Shown in pieces: positions 1 through 4,877 of a stretch of DNA of 5,336 bases (the first letter of the stretch is position 1; every line of letters starts with the position of its first letter). The notes under the pieces are model-generated. The model was not told the DNA's origin. It worked only from the letters and a program-made list of their open reading frames with translations, and did not search any database. The translations under genes and the position numbers were made by a program. This DNA comes from Rickettsiales bacterium TMED211 (GTDB lineage: Bacteria; Pseudomonadota; Alphaproteobacteria; TMED127): positions 6,027 to 11,362 of the forward strand of contig NHJI01000066.1 in NCBI GenBank assembly GCA_002169685.1, in the 5' to 3' direction.

Positions 1-482
1 GGAAACATAAAGTTAGATGGGAATATAATTGCAGAACCCTTGGCTGGGCAAAACTTTTTGTCTGCTACATAAAACTCTCCACCTTCATAATTATCATTAA
101 GATATAATAATGCAGATACTTGTGGATAACCGTAGTGTTGACCATGACTGTGATGAATATTGTCAACGTGTTTAGACATAAACCCACCTTTACTATACCG
201 ATTAATGCGAAAGTCTGTGGTGTGCTTAACTGCAAACAATTCAAAGTCAGATTTGTAATTTACTATCACGTTTTCAAAACACTCTTTAATATCTTGATAG
301 AATACATTGTTTTTTCGTATCCAATATTCTAACATCTTAACACGTTCTTCTTTTACAACTCGTCCACTATCGTGTGTGGAGTATGCAGAAGGCTCATATG
401 GAAAATCGTGTCCAGTTAAATCATTACATAAACTTTCTGAGACAATACCTTCATAATATTTTACATAACCATCTACATCCAT
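1..482 (-). CDS. 2OG-Fe(II) oxygenase, prolyl 4-hydroxylase type (3' end outside window)
   Basis: From the ATG at 482 the frame is open to the left edge, giving 160 residues. It shows the double-stranded beta-helix core of 2-oxoglutarate/iron dioxygenases: FRINRYSKGGFMSKHVDN with the iron-binding His105-x-Asp107 motif, then PQVSALLYLNDNYEGGEFYV (120-139) and the GSAIIFPSNFMF strand (149-160). The second iron-binding His and the 2-oxoglutarate-binding Arg should lie just beyond the edge. Such genes are frequent in marine T4-like phages; substrates are unknown, and protein (for example prolyl) hydroxylation is one possibility. Its start shares one base with the uvsY stop (TAATG), indicating translational coupling in one transcript. 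The N-terminal 80 residues are not diagnostic. The superfamily call is firm; the specific reaction is not determined. Confidence 0.9.
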   Translation of the reverse strand, partial: MDVDGYVKYYEGIVSESLCNDLTGHDFPYEPSAYSTHDSGRVVKEERVKMLEYWIRKNNVFYQDIKECFENVIVNYKSDFELFAVKHTTDFRINRYSKGGFMSKHVDNIHHSHGQHYGYPQVSALLYLNDNYEGGEFYVADKKFCPAKGSAIIFPSNFMF

Positions 483-913
483 TACATCATTCCAGCTTCA
501 AACTTTCTCCACTCTATTGCGTTTTTAATATCCCACCCACGATTATCAATAGACTTGATTACACCATCAATATATTTTATAACAATTTCTAGATAACCAA
601 TTTTATTCATTAGTTCAATTATATCTTCATCAGAAGTGATGTACATCGCAAGGTCACTTTTAAGAACCTTCAAGTCAAATGGTTTAGATGCATAAACTTT
701 TGCGTCAGATTTGCCACCATAGTATTCCCATTTCTGACGATACATACGTTGATAGTCTCCATTGTGTTTTTGTAACAACAATTGAAACTTTGACCTGTGG
801 TCAAGGTATTTTGATTTTATTTTTTGGTTGGTAAGGGATTCAGACGCTAAGTCTTCTTGATTAGTAATCACAAGATCGTTTCTAGCTTCTTCTTTCAATT
901 GGTCTAAATTCAT
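482..913 (-). CDS. uvsY: UvsY recombination mediator protein
   Basis: The 143-residue product resembles T4 UvsY (137 residues), a hexameric single-strand DNA binding protein that helps load the UvsX recombinase on gp32-coated DNA during recombination-dependent replication and repair. Matching features are the N-terminal MNLDQLKEEARNDLVI (T4 has the same pattern with a short helix and Asp), SKYLDHRSKF (34-43), the YYGG motif (64-67), and the C-terminal IDNRGWDIKNAIEWRKFEAG (122-141), the best-conserved part. The ATG at 913 is preferred over an in-frame TTG at 931 because it aligns with the T4 N-terminus; only a weak AAGAGA (923-928) lies upstream. The gene sits among late structural genes behind a late promoter, whereas T4 uvsY is expressed from a middle promoter. 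Its stop overlaps the next start. Confidence 0.88.
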   Translation of the reverse strand: MNLDQLKEEARNDLVITNQEDLASESLTNQKIKSKYLDHRSKFQLLLQKHNGDYQRMYRQKWEYYGGKSDAKVYASKPFDLKVLKSDLAMYITSDEDIIELMNKIGYLEIVIKYIDGVIKSIDNRGWDIKNAIEWRKFEAGMM

Positions 914-927
914 TATATTATTTCTCT

Positions 928-1020
928 TCAAAAATGAGCAGAGTCGATGTACTCTCTGAGTATATCTTGACTTTCTATGAAGTCTTAAATGTAGTTTGCT
1001 AAAGCGTTATCTTTTCTGCT
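928..1020 (-). pseudogene. Possible decayed short reading frame in the uvsY leader
   Basis: In the same frame as gene 3, beyond its stop, the minus strand reads SRKDNALANYI, a TAA (985-987), then DFIESQDILREYIDSAHF and TGA (928-930). The residue composition is protein-like and interrupted by a single stop, but there is no start codon with a ribosome binding site. It could be a remnant of a small gene or of a longer gene 3 C-terminus, or coincidence. The 116-base gap shows no convincing terminator; only weak five-base-pair hairpins are present. Confidence 0.25.
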
Positions 1021-1026
1021 CGGTTA

Positions 1027-1034
1027 TATTTATA
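1027..1034 (-). promoter_or_regulatory. T4-type late promoter overlapping the gene 3 stop
   Basis: An exact TATAAATA on the minus strand that includes the TAA stop of gene 3. It would give uvsY and the downstream oxygenase gene a late transcript with an untranslated leader of about 105 bases. Confidence 0.7.
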
Positions 1035-1620
1035 AAGTTTTTACTTCGTATATTTTGTACGCAAACTCAGCGCTTACAATTAAATTATCAACATCAGTTG
1101 CAGATTGTGTATAATCTAATGCACCCAATGATATTGGAAAAATATCTTCAAAACTAATCTCTACGATAGGATTATTTTTATTAGACAATATCATAAGGTT
1201 TGCATCAGAATACATTGACTTGTCTGGTGTTGCATTTCCTACATCTCCAATATCTGAACTGGTTGATCTTTGACTTGCAGGCGTAGTTGATGTTACATCT
1301 CTATGTGTTGTAAATTGGCCCCTGTTCTTAGGAAACCCAATCCCTGTTATCCAATTATGTAAAGACAGATAGTTTTCTAGATACTCATCTACAATAAAAG
1401 ATATTGAAAGATTTTCATATTCAAGTTTATCTCCCATTGTAGGTATATTTTTAAATGGTGTATTTAAAATTGCTGGCGTGCCAGATATGCCTGGCACGTT
1501 AGCACTAACAGTAAAAAATTCAACTTTAGGAAGCTGAAGTATACCAAACTTAAACTGAGTTGGACTTGCGTAGTCTAACTTGTCTGGTTGTCTATCTAGT
1601 GGGGATTGAGATGTTGCCAT
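1030..1620 (-). CDS. 3: Tail completion and sheath stabiliser protein gp3 (tail tube terminator)
   Basis: The 196-residue product matches the T4 gp3 family, which forms a hexameric ring capping the finished tail tube and, with gp15, fixes the sheath and the head-tail joint. Family-like features are the N-terminal FKFGILQLP strand, ANVPGI (40-45), and especially LEYENLSISFIVDEYLENYL (66-85), which parallels the FEYDPLIVRFIVDEEL segment I recall from T4 gp3; the C-terminal part has LMILSNKNNPIVEISFEDIF and a final AYKIYEV strand. It is about 20 residues longer than T4 gp3 (176), with a Ser/Thr-rich insertion at about 104-135. The ATG follows the stop of the PqqA-like ORF by two bases (TAACTATG) and has no Shine-Dalgarno sequence of its own, so translation is probably coupled. 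A gp19 tail tube protein is the alternative, since the folds are related. Confidence 0.85.
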   Translation of the reverse strand: MATSQSPLDRQPDKLDYASPTQFKFGILQLPKVEFFTVSANVPGISGTPAILNTPFKNIPTMGDKLEYENLSISFIVDEYLENYLSLHNWITGIGFPKNRGQFTTHRDVTSTTPASQRSTSSDIGDVGNATPDKSMYSDANLMILSNKNNPIVEISFEDIFPISLGALDYTQSATDVDNLIVSAEFAYKIYEVKTL

Positions 1621-1622
1621 AG

Positions 1623-1697
1623 TTAACGATTATGAATATACATTGTTACTTCAAATCCAAATCTAACATCTTGATAAGTTGGTTTTGTCCATTGCAT
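1623..1697 (-). CDS. pqqA: PqqA-like peptide, precursor-type of the cofactor PQQ (24 residues)
   Basis: This tiny ORF encodes 24 residues beginning MQWTKP and containing GFEVTMY near the C-terminus, ending in Asn-Arg. That is the signature of PqqA (typically 22-29 residues), the ribosomally made peptide whose Glu and Tyr are joined by the radical-SAM enzyme PqqE, with PqqD as carrier, to make pyrroloquinoline quinone. The required pair is present as Glu16-Val-Thr-Met-Tyr20 with exact Glu-x-x-x-Tyr spacing. It resembles gammaproteobacterial-type PqqA more than the Methylobacterium form. It has a late promoter and a strong ribosome binding site, and its stop is two bases before the gene 3 start. 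No other pqq gene is visible, so it would depend on host PqqB-E, or may act as a leader peptide for gene 3. The sequence match is strong; the function in a phage is unproven. Confidence 0.85.
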   Translation of the reverse strand: MQWTKPTYQDVRFGFEVTMYIHNR

Positions 1698-1704
1698 AAT
1701 ACCT

Positions 1705-1710
1705 CTCCTT
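1705..1710 (-). promoter_or_regulatory. Ribosome binding site of the PqqA-like ORF
   Basis: AAGGAG on the minus strand, seven bases before the ATG at 1697. It has the same sequence and spacing as the gene 22 site, and it is the only strong Shine-Dalgarno sequence between the late promoter and gene 3, which supports translation of the 24-codon ORF. Confidence 0.85.
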
Positions 1711-1724
1711 ATTAATACTACTAC

Positions 1725-1732
1725 TATTTATA
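1725..1732 (-). promoter_or_regulatory. T4-type late promoter for the PqqA-like ORF and gene 3
   Basis: An exact TATAAATA on the minus strand, 27 bases before the ATG at 1697, leaving a leader of roughly 20 bases that just contains the ribosome binding site. It abuts the preceding terminator, so late transcription restarts where early transcription stops. Confidence 0.8.
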
Positions 1733-1734
1733 AC

Positions 1735-1764
1735 AAAAAAAAGGGGGAACTAATGTTCCCCCTT
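1735..1764 (-). terminator. Intrinsic terminator after the HTH gene
   Basis: On the minus strand the ten-base-pair stem AAGGGGGAAC/GTTCCCCCTT (1741-1750 with 1755-1764) has a four-base loop and a run of eight T (1735-1742). It lies 20 bases after the stop codon and ends the small gene's transcript. The late promoter of the next unit starts two bases beyond the T-run. Confidence 0.93.
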
Positions 1765-1784
1765 CGTACCATATTACAATGGTT

Positions 1785-2042
1785 TTAGACAGCGCGAAGT
1801 GCCTGATAACCAGCCGCAATCACTGACCGTGGCGCAGTACCTAAACGATACTTGTTATAGGTCTGTCCATCAAACGAACTTACTCGCTTGTTGAGGAAAA
1901 TGGGGTATCCCTCAGTGCGTAGTTTGCTCATTACTGCTCGAACATTCTTTACACCATATCGTGATGTAATTTGTTTTGCAGTAAGTTCTGTACCACTCAT
2001 AAGTGCGTTAAGAACCTTCTCAGTTTTAGTAATAGTAGTCAT
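1785..2042 (-). CDS. Small winged-helix/helix-turn-helix-like protein
   Basis: The product is 85 residues from the ATG at 2042. An in-frame ATG seven codons upstream (2063) is rejected because AAGGAG (2053-2058) lies downstream of it and correctly precedes the 2042 start with ten bases. Residues about 5-48 (TKTEKVLNALMSGTELTAKQ, then ITSRYGVKNVRAVMSKLRTE) look like a helix-turn-helix: a helix, a turn at YGVKN and a recognition-type helix RAVMSKLRTEG, followed by a beta-like wing YPIFLNKRVSSFDGQTYNKY. The C-terminus RLGTAPRSVIAAGYQALRAV is distinctive and matches, from memory, small hypothetical proteins of cyanophages and pelagiphages. It is basic and probably binds DNA. It has its own promoter, leader hairpin and terminator between two late units. 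A role as an early or middle transcription regulator is inference; no characterised homologue is known to me. Confidence 0.8.
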   Translation of the reverse strand: MTTITKTEKVLNALMSGTELTAKQITSRYGVKNVRAVMSKLRTEGYPIFLNKRVSSFDGQTYNKYRLGTAPRSVIAAGYQALRAV

Positions 2043-2071
2043 TATATAATTTCTCCTTGTCATGACATTAA

Positions 2072-2093
2072 CAATCGAGGTTTTCCCCGATTG
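2072..2093 (-). promoter_or_regulatory. 5'-leader hairpin of the HTH gene mRNA
   Basis: On the minus strand CAATCGGGG and CCTCGATTG can form a nine-base-pair stem with one G-U wobble and an AAAA loop. The wobble indicates a structure selected in RNA of the minus strand, since the DNA dyad is imperfect. It starts within one or two bases of the predicted transcription start, so it would sit at the extreme 5' end of the message, about 13 bases before the ribosome binding site. A likely role is mRNA stabilisation or translation control; no T-run follows, so it is not a terminator. Confidence 0.6.
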
Positions 2094-2100
2094 ATGTAAT

Positions 2101-2130
2101 ACTATAACACGTTATATGATATAATGTCAA
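2101..2130 (-). promoter_or_regulatory. Sigma70-like promoter for the small HTH gene
   Basis: On the minus strand a perfect -35 box TTGACA (2125-2130) is followed after 18 bases by TATAGT (2101-2106), five of six matches to TATAAT; the register TTATAG gives a 17-base spacer. Predicted transcription start is near 2094. It is the only clear host-type promoter in the window and lies just after the gene 23 terminator, so the small gene downstream has its own, probably early, transcript. Confidence 0.75.
2103..2116. repeat. Inverted repeat in the promoter spacer, possible operator
   Basis: TATAAC and GTTATA are exact inverted repeats separated by two bases (AC on the plus strand). They overlap the -10 box and the adjacent spacer of the promoter of the HTH-like gene. 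The location would suit repressor binding, possibly by the gene's own product, but AT-rich dyads arise easily by chance. Confidence 0.35.
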
Positions 2131-2149
2131 TACCCTTTTTAAATAAAAG

Positions 2150-2179
2150 CTAAAAAAAAGGGGTCTGAAAGACCCCTTC
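2150..2179 (-). terminator. Intrinsic terminator after gene 23
   Basis: On the minus strand a stem AAGGGGTCT/AGACCCCTT (2158-2166 pairing with 2170-2178) with a three-base loop is followed by an uninterrupted run of eight T from the stem base (2152-2159). It is a textbook rho-independent terminator, placed to end the gene 22-23 transcript. Confidence 0.92.
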
Positions 2180-2215
2180 TTAATATTAGGTTGGTTGACC
2201 CAACTCTTATGTTTA

Positions 2216-3565
2216 TTACATAAGGTTTGTGACTTTAACCCTTCGATACCAAGCATTAGTGTTTGCATCAAGAGAAGCATCAGTGTTAACTGTGTCTCCA
2301 GCTGCAACCGCACCAGCGGCAGCGAATGGATTAGCTGCAAGACCATAACGTGTCTTGAAACCAATCTTAGGTTGGAAAGAACTTTCACCAACCGCACGAA
2401 CCATCTGTAGTGGAACGTATGGGCAGTAGAAAAATCCAGCGTCATAAGGGGAAGTACCCTTGTAACCAACAACATAGTACTGCGATGCAGCTACGTTAGC
2501 AGCATATGGATCAACATATACTTTGTAACGTCCGTTCATAACACCAGCGAATGTGGTAGTTGTGTCGTCTACGTTTAAGTTGTTTGATAGAGCAGGAGTG
2601 TAATCAAGTACACCTGCCATCTGAAGTGCAGAAGCAACATCAGCTGAACAGATAATCATGTTACCTTTCCCTCTACGAGTCTGTTGACCAATCGCATTGG
2701 CATCACGTTCGATTGCGAACATTAAACCTTTGAATTTCTCAACTGACCAACGACCGTTTGAATCTGTATCAAGGTCGAATATACCAGCAGTAGTTGTGTT
2801 AACTTGAGCACCCTTAACCGCAGTTACATACAATGAGCGAATTACTTCACGATTGATTTCTGCGAGGATTTCAGAACTTAGGATATTAGAAAGTTCTGTC
2901 TCTGCGTCAAGACCATGAATTGCTTTAAGGTCTTGTGCGAGTTCCATTGTGTACTCAGCTTTTAGCGCACGACTAACAGCAGTCACAGTTGACTTCTCGA
3001 TTGAAAATGCCATCTGAGCAAATCCGTTGTCAGAACTGTCACCTAATGCTTCTGCCTGAGCAGTAGTCATACCTGTTGCAGAAACGTATGTTCCAGCAGA
3101 AGGACTGTCGTTAAGGACAGCAGGGTTAGTTTCTGTTGATCCAACATCACCACCACCGATATCACCGGCAGAGTTCTGGTTAGATGCACCAGTTTGGCCA
3201 GGCATTGCCTCGTCAACAAGTGCTTCTGCACCATCTTGTGAAAGGAAAGATGAACGCATTGCAAAGATAAGACCAGTAGGCCCTGTCATTGGTTGTACAC
3301 CACATACGTCATATGCAATCAAGTTAGGCATTGCACGCCGTACTAGTGATATTAAAATTGGATCCCATGTATCGAATTGTCCACCACCAGTACTGTTGAC
3401 TGGCGCTGTTTCTCCGAGGAAACCTCTATCTTCTTTTAAAGCTTTTTCTTGGTTCTCTAAGATGAGAGTAGTAACTGCCCGCTTATAAGGATCGGCGATC
3501 TCAGGAAGATCGGGATGCTCTAGGACTGGCTGCCACTTTTCTTGTAGATGTTCTGTCTGAAACAT
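2216..3565 (-). CDS. 23: Major capsid protein gp23
   Basis: The 449-residue product has the HK97 fold known for this family and forms the hexamers of the head shell. The N-terminal segment HLQEKWQPVLEHPDLPEIAD and the segment FDTWDPILISLVRRAMPNLI (64-83), followed by YDVCGVQPMTGPTGLIFAMR, are hallmark T4-like gp23 sequences; AEYTMELAQDLKAIHGLDAE in the middle and YGTSPYDAGFFYCPYVP-type sequence near the C-terminus (here YKGTSPYDAGFFYCPYVPLQ) also fit. A gp21 cleavage site of the L/I-x-E type is visible as FLGE/TAPVN, cutting after Glu52, which would leave a mature protein of about 397 residues. The length is shorter than T4 gp23 (521) and in the range I associate with marine relatives, which lack the T4 insertion domain. 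A strong terminator follows the stop by about 40 bases. Confidence 0.97.
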   Translation of the reverse strand: MFQTEHLQEKWQPVLEHPDLPEIADPYKRAVTTLILENQEKALKEDRGFLGETAPVNSTGGGQFDTWDPILISLVRRAMPNLIAYDVCGVQPMTGPTGLIFAMRSSFLSQDGAEALVDEAMPGQTGASNQNSAGDIGGGDVGSTETNPAVLNDSPSAGTYVSATGMTTAQAEALGDSSDNGFAQMAFSIEKSTVTAVSRALKAEYTMELAQDLKAIHGLDAETELSNILSSEILAEINREVIRSLYVTAVKGAQVNTTTAGIFDLDTDSNGRWSVEKFKGLMFAIERDANAIGQQTRRGKGNMIICSADVASALQMAGVLDYTPALSNNLNVDDTTTTFAGVMNGRYKVYVDPYAANVAASQYYVVGYKGTSPYDAGFFYCPYVPLQMVRAVGESSFQPKIGFKTRYGLAANPFAAAGAVAAGDTVNTDASLDANTNAWYRRVKVTNLM

Positions 3566-3571
3566 TTGTTT

Positions 3572-3578
3572 CTCCTTT
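3572..3578 (-). promoter_or_regulatory. Ribosome binding site of gene 23
   Basis: AAAGGAG on the minus strand, six bases before the ATG at 3565. It is a strong Shine-Dalgarno match, as expected for the most abundant virion protein. The 40-base gap between genes 22 and 23 holds no exact TATAAATA box. Confidence 0.85.
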
Positions 3579-3605
3579 AATTAATATACATCTGTTTAAT
3601 ATAAT

Positions 3606-4838
3606 TTACGCACTTGCCTTTTGATTACGACTGATTGCCGACAAATAAGCGTTCATCGCATCTGTCGTATCAATGTCCTTAGCAGTGCTACCATCTTCAT
3701 CATCAAAAGTCTGTTCGACTACAGTATTTTTAGGAAAGTAACTTTCCTTCAAAGTATTCAGTTTTTCTCGAAATGATTCCTCATCTGCAAAATCAACGTC
3801 TTCTGTAAGTCCTTTGAACTTCTCAATTTCTGTGTCGGCTAAATCTTCGGAAACCTCAGATATAACCTGTTCACGAACTAGTTTAGAGTTTGAATTAACC
3901 AACTCAACTGATTTCTCAATTGACTCGTTTAACTTATCTTCTAATTCGGAAATTCTTTCAGATTGTGCTTCGAGAACGTCATACTTCTCGTTAGGCACAT
4001 CAATATAGTGATCTTCAAACAACTGTTTCAGTCCAGAGATAAAGTCTTCTGCAATTTCGCCCTTTAAACCGCGCTCTATTGCTAACTCGTTCTCTTTAGT
4101 CCATTCCTCTACAACGTAGTTGAGATAAGTATCAACTTTCTCTGTAAGTTCTTCTTTGAAAGTCTCTATTTCAGTTTCTTTCTCAGAACCAACTTCTTCA
4201 TGAATACGTTCAATTTCTGAACGTACTTTAGATTTAACTGCAGCTTCAAATATTGTAGCTGCCTTAACCTTGAAGTCTTCAGAAAGACTGTCATCAGCGT
4301 TCATCAAAGCTTGTACATCTTCTTTTACGTTGATGTCTTTGATTCGTGCTTCAACTGCTTCTGCTTTTTCTAATTCTTCTTCAGTAGGTTCTGCCTTTTC
4401 TGCTTGCATCGCGGCCATGATGTTTTCATACTGAGATTTTAAATCTCCAGCCTTCATCATTTCCATCTTGTTAACCATTGCTTTTAGCATTTCTTTCTTA
4501 GTCTTAGGCATTTCCATTTCTGAAATAACCTCTTCACCTTCTGGTTCGTGACTAGCTGCTAGTTTTTCTGGTTTGTCTGCCTTGCCTGCACCTTTTTGTT
4601 GTGCATCACCTTTAACTTCTTTTGCTTTCTTAGATGCAACGTCTGTTGGAGAAGATTTAGCTTCGGGGTCAACTACTGCCGCCCCTCCGTCTTCTACTTC
4701 ACCGCCAGGTGTGACTGCATCAATTTTTTCAGCTTTCGCGGAAGGAGCAGCACCGTCAGTAGGCTGTTTAGATGCCTCTTCTAGTTCTGCAAGTACTTCG
4801 ACTTCCAGCTCTTCAATTGTTTTATCTAATTCGGACAT
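3606..4838 (-). CDS. 22: Prohead core scaffolding protein gp22
   Basis: The 410-residue product is the main internal scaffold on which the gp23 shell assembles; gp21 later degrades it. It is very rich in Glu, Lys and Ala, with long predicted coiled-coil or helical stretches (about residues 145-235 and 285-370). Recognisable family segments are VDTYLNYVVEEWTKENELAI (235-254) with the following GEIAEDFISGLKQLFEDHYIDVP, and the C-terminal DAMNAYLSAISR (393-404). Residues about 22-105 are low-complexity Ala/Pro/Lys/Glu/Gly sequence, probably disordered. The segment MPKTKKEMLKAMVNKMEMMK (110-129) follows it. Several L/I-x-E triplets, the gp21 cleavage consensus, occur (for example ISE at 105-107). 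It is considerably longer than T4 gp22 (about 270 residues), mainly through the N-terminal part; marine T4-like relatives are, from memory, also long. The start is fixed by AAGGAG seven bases upstream. Confidence 0.92.
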   Translation of the reverse strand: MSELDKTIEELEVEVLAELEEASKQPTDGAAPSAKAEKIDAVTPGGEVEDGGAAVVDPEAKSSPTDVASKKAKEVKGDAQQKGAGKADKPEKLAASHEPEGEEVISEMEMPKTKKEMLKAMVNKMEMMKAGDLKSQYENIMAAMQAEKAEPTEEELEKAEAVEARIKDINVKEDVQALMNADDSLSEDFKVKAATIFEAAVKSKVRSEIERIHEEVGSEKETEIETFKEELTEKVDTYLNYVVEEWTKENELAIERGLKGEIAEDFISGLKQLFEDHYIDVPNEKYDVLEAQSERISELEDKLNESIEKSVELVNSNSKLVREQVISEVSEDLADTEIEKFKGLTEDVDFADEESFREKLNTLKESYFPKNTVVEQTFDDEDGSTAKDIDTTDAMNAYLSAISRNQKASA

Positions 4839-4845
4839 AGGGTGT

Positions 4846-4851
4846 CTCCTT
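4846..4851 (-). promoter_or_regulatory. Ribosome binding site of gene 22
   Basis: AAGGAG on the minus strand, seven bases before the ATG at 4838. This spacing supports the chosen gene 22 start. Confidence 0.85.
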
Positions 4852-4861
4852 ACCTTTTCTG

Positions 4862-4875
4862 TATTTATATTTATA
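4862..4875 (-). promoter_or_regulatory. Two overlapping T4-type late promoter elements upstream of gene 22
   Basis: On the minus strand this reads TATAAATATAAATA, which contains two exact copies of the T4 late promoter -10 box TATAAATA (4868-4875 and 4862-4869) sharing two bases. It fills most of the 39-base gap between the gene 21 stop and the gene 22 start. Known biology: such boxes are read by RNA polymerase carrying the gp55 late sigma factor. The transcript would start about 15-25 bases before the gene 22 start codon. No similar box is visible before gene 23, so this site probably drives 22 and 23 together. Confidence 0.8.
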
Positions 4876-4877
4876 AA

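Noticed and set aside
120..592. Short plus-strand frames near the left edge
   Set aside because: They are antisense to the 2OG-Fe(II) oxygenase and uvsY genes and show no signals or recognisable protein sequence.
911..931. TTG at 931 as start of uvsY
   Set aside because: The six extra residues have no counterpart in T4 UvsY, and the ATG at 913 matches its N-terminus.
1030..1620. Assignment of the 196-residue protein as the gp19 tail tube protein
   Set aside because: The LEYENLSISFIVDEYLENYL segment and the overall layout fit T4 gp3 better than gp19.
2040..2063. Upstream ATG at 2063 as start of the HTH-like gene
   Set aside because: The AAGGAG site lies inside the seven extra codons and is correctly spaced for the ATG at 2042.
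2068..2475. Minus-strand frame of 135 codons overlapping the end of gene 23
   Set aside because: It is an alternative frame of gene 23 that runs through the terminator and the next promoter; its sequence is Leu/Arg-rich noise.
3566..3605. A separate late promoter for gene 23
   Set aside because: The gap is AT-rich but has no exact or near-exact TATAAATA box; transcription from the gene 22 promoters is sufficient.
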